This document shows positions 7,827 through 16,305 of a DNA stretch of 64,000 nucleotides, one piece after another. Below the pieces are notes generated by a model that saw only the letters and a program-made list of their open reading frames with translations, ran no database searches and had not been told where the DNA came from. The translations under genes and the position numbers were made by a program. The DNA is from Novosphingobium sp. PP1Y (GTDB taxonomy: Bacteria; Pseudomonadota; Alphaproteobacteria; Sphingomonadales; Sphingomonadaceae). The stretch lies in assembly GCF_000253255.1 (NCBI RefSeq), contig NC_015580.1:1-64000 (forward strand). Reading direction: 5' to 3'. The stretch's first letter is position 1. The number at the start of each line of letters is the position of its first letter.

Positions 7827-9104
7827 ATGACCGATACGATTTTTGCGCTTTCGAGTGGTTCGCCGCCCGCTGCCATCGGGGTCCTGCGCGTGAGCGGGCC
7901 AGAGGCTGGTGCTGCGATGACGGCGCTCGCCGGTTCCATTCCATCGCCGCGCCGCGCCAGCTATCGCAAGCTGCGCGGTGGTGATGGTGCCATCCTTGAT
8001 CATGCACTGGTGCTCTGGTTCCCCGGCCCCGACACGGCGACGGGCGAGGACCTTGCCGAGTTCCATTTGCACGGGGGCAGGGCAGTGGTGAGCGCCGTCG
8101 AATCCGCGCTTGCGCAAATGCCGAAGTTGCGCCGCGCAACTCCCGGTGAGTTCACTCGGCGTGCCTTCGCCAATGGCCGGATCGACCTCGCAGAGGCGGA
8201 AGGGCTTGCCGACCTGCTCTCGGCCGAGACCGAACTGCAACGCCGCAGCGCCCTGGCCATGGCCGACGGTGCCTTCTCCCGACAGGTCGAAATCTGGCGG
8301 GACAGGGTCCTCGCAGCTTCGGCTGCCGTCGAGGCAGTTCTCGATTTCGGTGATGAGGACGATGTCGCCGACTTGCCCGAGGACTTCCTCAAAGGCCTTG
8401 CGAAGTTCCACGTGGAACTTTCGCAGTGGCTGGAGCGCCCACGTGCCGAACGGCTGAAGGACGGTTTCCGCGTCGTACTCGCCGGACCGCCCAACGCGGG
8501 CAAGAGCACATTGTTCAATGCGCTTGTTGAAGACGAGGCGGCGATCACTGCGCCGCTCGCCGGTACGACCCGCGATGTGCTCACGCGAGCGGTCGCCATT
8601 GGCGGGATGCCCTTCGTGTTTGCGGATACAGCCGGCCTGCGCGACGAGACGGGGGACGAGATCGAAGCGATCGGTATAGCCCGTGCCCGGGCGGCTCTGG
8701 ATGGTGCTGATCTCATACTCTGGTTGGGGCCGGAAGGAGAAGGGCCTCGCGGTGCCTGGGAGATCGCCGCGCAGAGCGACCGTGTGGATCTCGACGGAAA
8801 GACTGAACCGCGTCATCGGGTTTCGGCAGTGACGGGTTCTGGCCTGGACGATCTTCGACGGGACCTCATCCTGACCGCGCAAGGTATGATGCCCCGGCCC
8901 GGTGATGCAGCGCTCAATCGCCGGCAGCATCTGCTCGTCGGCGAAGCGGCGTCCGCAGTTGCCGCTGCGGTTCGCGAGACCGATCCTCTTCTTGTGGCGG
9001 AAGCCTTGCGGCTGGCCCGGGTTGCATTCGATGCTCTGGTTGGCCGTACGACGACCGAGGATATGCTCGATGCGTTGTTCGGTCGCTTTTGCATTGGCAA
9101 ATAG
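7827..9104 (+). CDS. mnmE: tRNA modification GTPase MnmE
   Basis: MnmE works with MnmG to install the 5-(carboxymethyl)aminomethyl group on wobble uridine 34. The 425-residue protein has the N-terminal tetrahydrofolate-binding domain, a helical domain, and an inserted G domain: G1 GPPNAGKS (220-227), G2 TAPLAGTTRD (241-250), G3 DTAG (267-270). It ends with the catalytic C-terminal CIGK. A parS-type palindrome (8404-8419) is embedded in its coding sequence, encoding AKFHVELS. mnmG follows after a 69-base gap that contains another parS site. Confidence 0.97.
   Translation: MTDTIFALSSGSPPAAIGVLRVSGPEAGAAMTALAGSIPSPRRASYRKLRGGDGAILDHALVLWFPGPDTATGEDLAEFHLHGGRAVVSAVESALAQMPKLRRATPGEFTRRAFANGRIDLAEAEGLADLLSAETELQRRSALAMADGAFSRQVEIWRDRVLAASAAVEAVLDFGDEDDVADLPEDFLKGLAKFHVELSQWLERPRAERLKDGFRVVLAGPPNAGKSTLFNALVEDEAAITAPLAGTTRDVLTRAVAIGGMPFVFADTAGLRDETGDEIEAIGIARARAALDGADLILWLGPEGEGPRGAWEIAAQSDRVDLDGKTEPRHRVSAVTGSGLDDLRRDLILTAQGMMPRPGDAALNRRQHLLVGEAASAVAAAVRETDPLLVAEALRLARVAFDALVGRTTTEDMLDALFGRFCIGK
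8404..8419. other. parS: parS-like site inside mnmE
   Basis: AGTTCCACGTGGAACT is a perfect 16-base palindrome with the full core GTTNCACGTGNAAC of the ParB-binding site. Only the outermost base pair differs from the consensus TGTTNCACGTGNAACA. Confidence 0.65.
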
Positions 9105-9108
9105 CGCA

Positions 9109-9124
9109 TGTTTCACGTGGAACA
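9109..9124. other. parS: parS site between mnmE and mnmG
   Basis: TGTTTCACGTGGAACA differs from the classic parS TGTTTCACGTGAAACA at a single, tolerated position. It lies in the 69-base mnmE-mnmG gap. Confidence 0.85.
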
Positions 9125-9173
9125 GTGCAAGTCGCTTTGACGCGAATCCCGCATTCGAGTAAGCGGCATCACC

Positions 9174-11021
9174 ATGCATACATTTGATGTGATCGTGATT
9201 GGCGGCGGCCACGCCGGCTGTGAGGCGGCTGCAGTTGCCGGCCGCATGGGCGCACGCGTCGCTCTCGTCAGTTTCGATCTCGACGCCGTCGGTGCGATGA
9301 GTTGCAATCCTGCGATCGGCGGGCTTGGCAAGGGGCACCTCGTTCGCGAGGTCGATGCCTTCGATGGCCTGATTGCTCGCGCAGCCGATGCGGCCGCGAT
9401 CCATTATCGCATGCTCAATCGCTCCAAGGGCAGTGCTGTGCAGGGACCCCGCATCCAGGCTGACCGGCGCCTGTTCAAAGCGGCGATCCATCGCCTGCTC
9501 AAGGAGCAGGGCGATCTGACTCTGGTTGCGGGCGAGGCGGCGGCGCTGGTCTTCGACGGTGAGCGCGTGGTCGGCATCGATCTTGCCGGTGGTGAGCGGC
9601 TCATGGCGCGAGCCATCATCCTGTGCACCGGGACCTTCCTGGGCGGGACCCTGTTCCGGGGGGAGGAGCGTATTGTCGGTGGGCGCATCGGCGAGGCCTC
9701 GGCCCAGAAGCTGGCAGCGCAGATGCGCGGTGCTCAGCTGCCCATGGCACGGCTCAAGACCGGGACGCCGCCACGGCTCGATGGCCGCACGATCGATTGG
9801 GCTCGTCTCGATGAGCAGCCCTCGGACGGCGAGTTCTGGACGATGTCGGCGATGGGTGAGCGCCGCCTTAACCCGCAGGTGTTCTGTGCGATTACCCGTA
9901 CCAACCTTCGCAGCCATGATGTCATTCGCGCGAATCTCCATCGCTCGCCTCTCTTCTCGGGTGCGATAGGGGCCCTGGGGCCGCGCTACTGTCCCTCCAT
10001 CGAGGACAAGATTCATCGCTTTGCCGATCGCGATGGCCATCAGATTTTCCTCGAGCCGGAAGGGCTGGGGACGCACCTCGTCTATCCCAATGGGATCAGC
10101 ACCTCGCTTCCGGCGGACGTGCAGCTTGAAATGTTGCGCACGATGGAAGGCCTCGAGACGGTAGAGATGGTCGTGCCCGGCTATGCCGTGGAGTACGATC
10201 ACATCGATCCACGCGCCCTGCGTTCAAGCCTCGAGTTGCGCGAGATGCCCGGGCTCTATTGCGCTGGCCAGATCAACGGGACGACTGGATACGAGGAAGC
10301 GGCTGCCCAGGGACTTGTGGCGGGCATGCATGCTGCCGCGGCTGTTCTTGGAAAAGAGGCCCCGGCCATTGATCGGGCCAACAGCTACATGGCGGTGATG
10401 ATCGACGACCTGACCTTGCATGGTGTCAGCGAACCATACCGCATGCTCACTGCGCGCGCGGAGTATCGTCTGCGGCTGCGTGCGAACAATGCTTCGACGC
10501 GTCTGACGCCGCTCGGTCTTGCCGTCGGTGCCGTCGGTGAAGCACGTCGCGCCTGGTTCGCGCGCCGCGAGCAGGCGAGGGCGGCCCTCAACGGTGCGAT
10601 GGACCAGAAGCCTTCGGCTTCCGAATTGGTAGCGGCGGGACTTCCCGTTCGCAGCGATGCCGGACGCATGCCGATCCGGGAGTGGTTGCGTTTCGATGGT
10701 GTGGAAATCACCGGTTTGACCGAATGGGTCGGCCCCGCGCTGTTGGATGACCAGTCGCTTCTTGAGGAAGTCACGGAAGACGCTGCCTATGCTCCCTATC
10801 TCGAACGGCAGGAGCGGGAACTGCGCGAGCTGCGGGCGAGCGATGCCCTGCCACTCGCCGAAGATTTTCCTTATGCCGAGATCCCGGGTCTCTCTCGCGA
10901 GATGGTCGAGCGCCTGACGCGGGCCCGACCGGAGAGCTTGGCGGCGGCCGGTCGCATACCCGGAATTACCCCTGCAGCCCTGGCTGCTTTGCTTGTTCAT
11001 GCCCGTCGGGAGGCTGCTTGA
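9174..11021 (+). CDS. mnmG: tRNA uridine 5-carboxymethylaminomethyl modification enzyme MnmG (GidA)
   Basis: FAD-dependent partner of MnmE in wobble-uridine modification. The 615-residue length is typical. The N-terminal dinucleotide fold reads IVIGGGHAGCEAA, followed by MSCNPAIGGLGKGHL and, further on, GLYCAGQINGTTGYEEAAAQG and the C-terminal helical domain with EIPGLSREMVERL. The stop overlaps the TTG start of rsmG by four bases, so the two are translationally coupled. This is the first gene of the mnmG-rsmG-parA-parB chain. Confidence 0.97.
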   Translation: MHTFDVIVIGGGHAGCEAAAVAGRMGARVALVSFDLDAVGAMSCNPAIGGLGKGHLVREVDAFDGLIARAADAAAIHYRMLNRSKGSAVQGPRIQADRRLFKAAIHRLLKEQGDLTLVAGEAAALVFDGERVVGIDLAGGERLMARAIILCTGTFLGGTLFRGEERIVGGRIGEASAQKLAAQMRGAQLPMARLKTGTPPRLDGRTIDWARLDEQPSDGEFWTMSAMGERRLNPQVFCAITRTNLRSHDVIRANLHRSPLFSGAIGALGPRYCPSIEDKIHRFADRDGHQIFLEPEGLGTHLVYPNGISTSLPADVQLEMLRTMEGLETVEMVVPGYAVEYDHIDPRALRSSLELREMPGLYCAGQINGTTGYEEAAAQGLVAGMHAAAAVLGKEAPAIDRANSYMAVMIDDLTLHGVSEPYRMLTARAEYRLRLRANNASTRLTPLGLAVGAVGEARRAWFARREQARAALNGAMDQKPSASELVAAGLPVRSDAGRMPIREWLRFDGVEITGLTEWVGPALLDDQSLLEEVTEDAAYAPYLERQERELRELRASDALPLAEDFPYAEIPGLSREMVERLTRARPESLAAAGRIPGITPAALAALLVHARREAA

Positions 11022-11659
11022 TTACCACGGAAGATGAAGCGCGCGCCTGGTTGCGAGCGCTGCCCGAATGCGACGATGCGGCCATGACCCGGCTCGAGAG
11101 GCTGGTGGATTTGCTGGTCGAGGAGAATCAGCGGCAGAACCTCGTTTCAGCGGCAAGCCTCGATCAGGTCTGGCTTCGCCACATTGTCGATAGCGCGCAA
11201 TTGTTGCCGCATGTTTCACGTGAAACATCGCTGCCATGGATGGACCTGGGAACAGGGGCGGGGTTTCCCGGTCTCGTCATCGCAGCACTTCGGCCCGAAC
11301 TTGAAGTGCTGATGGTCGAATCGCGCACGCGCCGAATCGAATGGCTCGACCGCGCGCGAATCGCCATGGGTCTGGAGCGCTCAAGGATCGTCGGTCAGCG
11401 TCTCGAAATGGTCGAGACATGTCAGGTGGGGGTCATTTCCGCGCGTGCATTTGCACCGTTGGACCGACTTCTGACATTATCCGCTCGATTTTCCACAAGT
11501 GACACGATCTGGCTGTTGCCCAAAGGGCGGTCTGCACAGCAAGAATTGGATGACCTTCGCAAGTGGCGGCATGTGTTCCACGTGGAACAGTCTCTTACGG
11601 ACCCGCAGGCAGGCATTATTGTCGGCAACTTGACCGGCAGGAAGGGTAAGACCAAGTGA
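11018..11659 (+). CDS. rsmG: 16S rRNA (guanine527-N7)-methyltransferase RsmG (GidB)
   Basis: RsmG methylates G527 of 16S rRNA with S-adenosylmethionine. The 213-residue protein has the family motifs NLVSAASLDQVWLRHIVDS and the SAM-binding WMDLGTGAGFPG, then ISARAFAPLDRLL. The TTG start at 11018 overlaps the mnmG stop and has GGGAGG four bases upstream; no ATG lies before the conserved N-terminus. Two parS palindromes (11212-11227, 11574-11589) are embedded in its coding sequence. Its stop overlaps the parA GTG start. Confidence 0.95.
   Translation: MITTEDEARAWLRALPECDDAAMTRLERLVDLLVEENQRQNLVSAASLDQVWLRHIVDSAQLLPHVSRETSLPWMDLGTGAGFPGLVIAALRPELEVLMVESRTRRIEWLDRARIAMGLERSRIVGQRLEMVETCQVGVISARAFAPLDRLLTLSARFSTSDTIWLLPKGRSAQQELDDLRKWRHVFHVEQSLTDPQAGIIVGNLTGRKGKTK
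11212..11227. other. parS: Perfect parS site inside rsmG
   Basis: TGTTTCACGTGAAACA is the exact consensus 16-base ParB-binding palindrome. It is embedded in rsmG codons for HVSRETS, about 1.2 kb before parB. Confidence 0.93.
11574..11589. other. parS: parS site inside rsmG, near parA
   Basis: TGTTCCACGTGGAACA is a perfect palindrome fitting TGTTNCACGTGNAACA. It encodes VFHVEQ of RsmG and lies about 70 bases before the parA start, so ParB spreading from here could also affect parAB transcription (inference). Confidence 0.88.
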
Positions 11660-12432
11660 TCCGTATCGCGATTGCCAACCAGAAGGGCGGCGTCGGCAAG
11701 ACGACCACAGCGATCAATGTCTCGACTGCGCTGGCGGCCACGGGTTGGAAGACCCTGCTTATCGACCTCGATCCCCAGGGCAATGCATCGACCGGAGTCG
11801 GCATTTCGGCATCCGAGCGCGATGCATCGACCTACGATGTGCTGGTCGATCAGGCACCGGTCGAGAATTGCGTCATCCCGACGCGTATTCCCGGACTCGA
11901 TCTCCTGCCCGCCACAGTCGACCTGTCCGGGGCCGAAGTGGAACTGGTCGGCGCCGAGGACCGCGCTCACCGTCTCCAGCACGCCCTTCGCAAGGATATC
12001 GGCTACGACGTCTGCCTGATCGACTGTCCGCCCTCGCTGGGGCTGCTGACGCTCAATGCGCTGACCGCTGCCGATACCTTGCTGGTACCGCTGCAATGCG
12101 AATTCTTCGCGCTCGAGGGGTTGAGCCAGCTGCTCCAGACGGTGGAGCGGGTTCAGCAGCGCTTCAATCCAGACCTCGGCATCATCGGCATCGCGCTCAC
12201 CATGTTCGATCGGCGCAATCGCCTCACCGAGCAGGTCTCTGACGATGTGCGCTCGTGCCTTGGCCAACTGGTGTTCGAGACGACGATCCCGCGCAACGTC
12301 CGTCTGTCCGAAGCGCCCAGCCATGGCGTTCCTGCATTGATTTACGATCACGCCTGTGCCGGCAGTCGCGCCTACATGGCGCTGGCCCGGGAACTGATCA
12401 CCCGACTGCCCGAGAAGAGGAAAGCGGCATGA
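11656..12432 (+). CDS. parA: Chromosome partitioning ATPase ParA
   Basis: ParA forms ATP-dependent gradients on the nucleoid that move ParB-parS complexes. The 258-residue protein starts MIRIAIANQKGGVGKTTT, giving the deviant Walker A (about 8-17) with both signature lysines, then LLIDLDPQGNAS, the Walker B region CLIDCPPSLGLLT and the short N-terminus typical of chromosomal (not plasmid) ParA. The GTG start overlaps the rsmG stop by four bases and the parA stop overlaps the parB ATG, indicating one coupled transcription unit. Confidence 0.96.
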   Translation: MIRIAIANQKGGVGKTTTAINVSTALAATGWKTLLIDLDPQGNASTGVGISASERDASTYDVLVDQAPVENCVIPTRIPGLDLLPATVDLSGAEVELVGAEDRAHRLQHALRKDIGYDVCLIDCPPSLGLLTLNALTAADTLLVPLQCEFFALEGLSQLLQTVERVQQRFNPDLGIIGIALTMFDRRNRLTEQVSDDVRSCLGQLVFETTIPRNVRLSEAPSHGVPALIYDHACAGSRAYMALARELITRLPEKRKAA

Positions 12433-13415
12433 GCGAAGATTCTGTTGTCCGTATGAGCGCTCCCCAAGGACTGAGCTCTGTGGGAGCCAAACCGGTTAAG
12501 CAGAAGCCCAAGGGGCTGGGACGCGGCCTCGGTGCCTTGCTGGGTGAGACACGCCGCGAGGAACCGCTCGCACATTCGGATGAAGCGGGCGGATCGGCGG
12601 CGGACGCACCGCGCGTCGGTGGTCTCGCCACGCTTTCGATATCCGATATCACCCCGCACCCGGATCAGCCGCGCCGCATTTTCGAGGAAGAGGCGCTCGA
12701 AGAACTGGCTGCATCGATTGCCCAGCGCGGGGTGATCCAACCGATCATCGTGCGGCCTATGGCCAATGGCCGCTACCAGCTCGTCGCCGGTGAACGTCGC
12801 TGGCGCGCGGCGCAGAAGGCACAGTTGCACGAGATCCCCGCGCTGATTCGCGATCTGAGCGAACGCGAAGTCATGGCCTTGGCGCTGATCGAGAACCTCC
12901 AGCGCGAAGACCTGAACCCGATCGAAGAGGCGCGGGCCTATAATCGGCTTTCCGAGATGGAAGGCATGACCCAGGCCGAGATCGCCCGCATGGTCGACAA
13001 GAGCCGCAGTCATGTCGCCAATTTCCAGCGCCTCCTCGCGCTGCCGGACGATGTGATCGTGATGGTCGAGAAGGGCGATCTTTCGATGGGGCATGCGCGC
13101 GCCCTGATCGGTTGTGAGGGAGCGGCCGAGATCGCCGAAGCGGCGATCGCCAAACAGATGTCGGTCCGCGAGATCGAGAAGCTGGTGCGCAAGAAGGCGC
13201 GCGGGGATGCGGCGCCGCGCCGGGTTCGCACGGCCCGCAACGCTTCGGAAGATGCCGACATTGCGGCCGTCCAGAATCACCTCGAGGAATTTCTCGGTCT
13301 GCCGGTGAAGATCAATGCAGATGCCGATCCCAAGTCGGGTACGGTGACGATCAAGTACGCAACGCTCGATCAGCTCGATCTGATCTGCCAGCGATTGACC
13401 GGCGGGTCGATCTGA
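12429..13415 (+). CDS. parB: Chromosome partitioning protein ParB
   Basis: ParB is the parS-binding CTPase clamp that links the origin region to ParA. The 328-residue protein shows the ParA-stimulating N-terminal patch GLGRGLGALLGE (29-40), the CTP-binding/arginine motif GERRWRAA (121-128), the ENLQRE motif (155-160), a helix-turn-helix (TQAEIARMVDKSRSHVANF) and a C-terminal dimerisation domain. The ATG at 12429 overlaps the parA stop and has GAGGAA upstream. Five parS-type targets are present in this window. holA, often next in other alphaproteobacteria, is not here. Confidence 0.96.
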   Translation: MSEDSVVRMSAPQGLSSVGAKPVKQKPKGLGRGLGALLGETRREEPLAHSDEAGGSAADAPRVGGLATLSISDITPHPDQPRRIFEEEALEELAASIAQRGVIQPIIVRPMANGRYQLVAGERRWRAAQKAQLHEIPALIRDLSEREVMALALIENLQREDLNPIEEARAYNRLSEMEGMTQAEIARMVDKSRSHVANFQRLLALPDDVIVMVEKGDLSMGHARALIGCEGAAEIAEAAIAKQMSVREIEKLVRKKARGDAAPRRVRTARNASEDADIAAVQNHLEEFLGLPVKINADADPKSGTVTIKYATLDQLDLICQRLTGGSI

Positions 13416-13529
13416 GGTGGGGCAGCCGCGTGGGGCCGCCCTGTGTGGAAGGCTATCAAGTTACTGAAATTCATGTTGAAAAGGCGGGTTCGGAAGATTT
13501 TCGATCCCACCTTTTTCTTGCGACTGCGC

Positions 13530-14150
13530 TTACTTGATCGGAACCCGTTTGTCGGGAACAACCTTGATACGTTTGTCTGGCGCAGGCCGTGGGATGTAGC
13601 GCTTGCGGGGCGCGGGGCGTTCCGGGACATCTTCGTAGACATATTCGACTGTCTCGGTGCATTCCGGTTCGGGTAGCGACATGGGCGCGACGTAAGTTGC
13701 GGACGCATAGCCGGGTGCATAGCTGCTACCCCGGGTGTACCAGGCGTAGTAGTTGTCCAGATAGCCCTCGCACTCGTCACGGTAGCGCCCGGCATCCTCG
13801 GCCTTGTCGATTGCGGCGCCGACAGCAGCGCCCACGACTGCACCGGCAATCGTCCCGACGGTGCGGTTTCCGCGACCGGCAATGCGATTGCCAGCCAGTC
13901 CGCCGACTGCTCCGCCAATCAACGCGCCGCCCAGGCCGGAGTCTCGATGGGCGACCCGGGTGCGGCAATCGGCGAGCCATGCATCGCGCGCCGCGGGATC
14001 GAAAGCGTAGCGCGTCTCGCCATGGCGGGCTTGATGCATGGGGATCGCCGGCGCCATGCCATCATCATAACCTTCGTCAGGTTGGGCGAGGGCCGGTTGA
14101 ATCGAAAGTACCAGTGCCGTGCCTACGGCGGCGAGGAGTTGCAGTCGCAT
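13530..14150 (-). CDS. Exported glycine-zipper protein
   Basis: A 206-residue protein with a clear signal peptide ending at ALAQ (about residue 22). The centre (about 72-120) is a glycine-zipper segment: GLGGALIGGAVGGLAGNRIAG then VGTIAGAVVGAAVGAAI, resembling the 2TM glycine-zipper domain found in outer-membrane or Rcn-like proteins. The C-terminal third is Pro/Arg/Lys-rich with repeated RPAPDKR-type units. Convergent with parB across 114 bases. Role unknown; probably envelope-associated. Confidence 0.8.
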   Translation of the reverse strand: MRLQLLAAVGTALVLSIQPALAQPDEGYDDGMAPAIPMHQARHGETRYAFDPAARDAWLADCRTRVAHRDSGLGGALIGGAVGGLAGNRIAGRGNRTVGTIAGAVVGAAVGAAIDKAEDAGRYRDECEGYLDNYYAWYTRGSSYAPGYASATYVAPMSLPEPECTETVEYVYEDVPERPAPRKRYIPRPAPDKRIKVVPDKRVPIK

Positions 14151-14286
14151 CGGGATGCCCTTTCGCGAGGACCGGAAGGATGGCCCCGTTAGTTAACGCG
14201 AAATTTAGCATCGTCTTGCCTGCAAAACCAAGCGCCTGGGCATACCTCCTTCGATCATGTCCCGTTTCGATGCACCGGATAGCGGT

Positions 14287-14769
14287 TCAGATCGCCTTTG
14301 CTGCGACCCGGGCGAGGCGCTCCAGTCCGGCGGCATCCACTTGGTCGAAACGGCCCGGGATCGGGCTGTCGAGATCGATCACGGCAATGACATTGCCTTC
14401 GACGATGACGGGCACCACCAGTTCTGACCGGGTTTCGGCATCGCAGGCGATATGGCCGGGGAAGGCGTGGACATCGGGCACGACTTGCGTTTGTCCGCTT
14501 GCCGCAGCGGTGCCGCAGACCCCTTGGCCGAATGGAATGCGGATGCAGGCGGGTTTGCCCATGAACGGGCCGAGGACGAGTTCGTCACCCATGCTGCGGT
14601 AGAATCCGGCCCAGTTGAGGTCGGGCAGGAATTGCCAGATCGCGGCGGCCAGATTGGCCATGTTGGCAATGGAATCGCTCTCACCATCGACGAGCGCCTG
14701 TGCTGCCTGGGCGAGGGCATCGTACAGTTCGGGCTTGTCTAGGGCGCTATCGGTCTGGAAATCGAACAT
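14287..14769 (-). CDS. msrC: Free methionine-(R)-sulfoxide reductase (GAF domain)
   Basis: fRMsr reduces free Met-R-sulfoxide, using a GAF fold. The 160-residue protein is a single GAF domain with the diagnostic WAGFYR, LGPFMGKPAC, GVCGTAA and DVHAFPGHIACD motifs. All three conserved cysteines are present in PAC, GVCG and IACD, so it is probably active. It is monocistronic and divergent from the sorbosone dehydrogenase-like gene (62-base gap). The symbol msrC follows common use for this family. Confidence 0.92.
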   Translation of the reverse strand: MFDFQTDSALDKPELYDALAQAAQALVDGESDSIANMANLAAAIWQFLPDLNWAGFYRSMGDELVLGPFMGKPACIRIPFGQGVCGTAAASGQTQVVPDVHAFPGHIACDAETRSELVVPVIVEGNVIAVIDLDSPIPGRFDQVDAAGLERLARVAAKAI

Positions 14770-14831
14770 GGCCCTTCCGTTAGCTCAACACGAGGTTGCT
14801 GCATAGCCGGCAGCAGCCTATCTCGTAGAAC

Positions 14832-16295
14832 ATGCGCTCCTTTCTCATAAAGGCCCTCGTGGTCTTCGCCGTGCTCCTTGTCGTCCTTGTCGGGGCGATA
14901 GCCTGGGCACAGTACTCGAACAGCTCGGATCTGCCCAGCGATGCGACGGCAGGCACGGATCCGAAGTTGGTCGATCCCGATCCGCAGTGGATCCCCAGCG
15001 TCAGCCTGCCCAAGACCATCGGCTGGGCAGAGGGTGAAAAGCCGATTGCGGCCAAGGGTTTGTCGGTCAGCCGATTTGCTGACAAGCTGGACCATCCGCG
15101 CACGATGATCACGCTGCCTAACGGTGACGTTCTCGTAGCGGAGACCAATGCACCTGCCGGTAACAAGCCGGGCGGCATCACCGGCGCCGTGATGACCTGG
15201 ATGATGGACCGCGTCGGTGCGGGCGTGCCTTCGCCCGACAAGATCGTCCTGCTGCGCGACGAGGATGGCGACGGCAAGGCAGATCAGCGTTTCGACTTCC
15301 GTACGGCAGACATGCATTCGCCTTCCGGCATGGCCTACGGCAACGGCAAGCTCTACGTCGCAAATCATGACGCTGTGCTGGAATTTTCCTTCGAAGCGGG
15401 TGCCACCAGGCTGGAAGGCACGCCGAAGAAGCTGATGGACCTGCCGCCGGCCGGCAATCACTGGATGCGCAACCTGCTGCTGAGCGAGGATGGCCTGCAC
15501 CTCTATGTTGCGGTCGGTTCGGCCACCAACATCGCCGATAACGGGATGGAGGAGGAAGCTGGACGCGCTGCGATCTGGGAGATCGACACCGATACCGGGC
15601 ATCGCCGCCAGTTCGCCGCCGGCATGCGCAATCCCAATGGCATGGCCTGGAACCCCTCGACCGAGGAAATGTGGGCCACGGTGCAGGAGCGTGATATGCT
15701 CGGGCCGGACCTCGTTCCCGACTACTTCACGAACGTCCCCGTCGGCGTCCAGTACGGTTGGCCCTGGATCTACTGGAAGAATGTCTACGACGATCGTGTG
15801 AGCTGGCCGATGCAGTACGGCATGGGCGACTATACCCGTAAGCCCGAGTATGCGATGGGCGCCCATACGGCCGTGTTGGGCATGGTCTTCGCCAATGGCG
15901 GCAACATCATGGGGCCGGACTTCGCGAACGGGGCCTTTATCGCCCGCCACGGTTCATGGAATCGCCGCCCCGCAGTCGGCTATGACGTCGTTTTCATTCC
16001 CTTCGATGCCAACGGCAATCCCAAGGACGTGAAGCCGGTGCGGGTCCTGACCGGCTTCCTCGACAAGGAAGGTTCGACTCATGGCCGTCCGACCTGGGTA
16101 ACCTGGGACAAGACCGGCGCGCTGCTGGTGAGCGACGATACCGCGGGTGTAATCTGGCGGGTGATGGCGCCGGGCGCAAAGCCTTCCGAAGGGATCAAGC
16201 GCGTCGAGACAGACCACCTAGAGCCGCAGACCGATCTCAAGGATCCTACCCAGCTTACCCCCGAGGCGCTGCTCGGGGGAATGATGGACAACTGA
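14832..16295 (+). CDS. Membrane-anchored sorbosone dehydrogenase-like (PQQ-type beta-propeller) protein
   Basis: The 487-residue protein has an N-terminal transmembrane anchor (about 5-27) and then a six-bladed propeller of the soluble glucose/sorbosone dehydrogenase type, acting in the periplasm. Motifs seen: HPRTMITLPNGDVLVAETN, ADMHSPSGMAYGNGKLYVAN, AAGMRNPNGMAWNP, YGWPW and ARHGSWNR. Such enzymes oxidise sugars or aldehydes with PQQ, but the family includes members of unknown substrate and no PQQ biosynthesis gene is in this window. Confidence 0.85.
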   Translation: MRSFLIKALVVFAVLLVVLVGAIAWAQYSNSSDLPSDATAGTDPKLVDPDPQWIPSVSLPKTIGWAEGEKPIAAKGLSVSRFADKLDHPRTMITLPNGDVLVAETNAPAGNKPGGITGAVMTWMMDRVGAGVPSPDKIVLLRDEDGDGKADQRFDFRTADMHSPSGMAYGNGKLYVANHDAVLEFSFEAGATRLEGTPKKLMDLPPAGNHWMRNLLLSEDGLHLYVAVGSATNIADNGMEEEAGRAAIWEIDTDTGHRRQFAAGMRNPNGMAWNPSTEEMWATVQERDMLGPDLVPDYFTNVPVGVQYGWPWIYWKNVYDDRVSWPMQYGMGDYTRKPEYAMGAHTAVLGMVFANGGNIMGPDFANGAFIARHGSWNRRPAVGYDVVFIPFDANGNPKDVKPVRVLTGFLDKEGSTHGRPTWVTWDKTGALLVSDDTAGVIWRVMAPGAKPSEGIKRVETDHLEPQTDLKDPTQLTPEALLGGMMDN

Positions 16296-16305
16296 AAGCG
16301 AACGC

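Noticed and set aside
7755..10202. An 815-residue minus-strand open frame over mnmE and mnmG
   Set aside because: It mirrors conserved coding sequence, shows no domain and has no plausible start signal.
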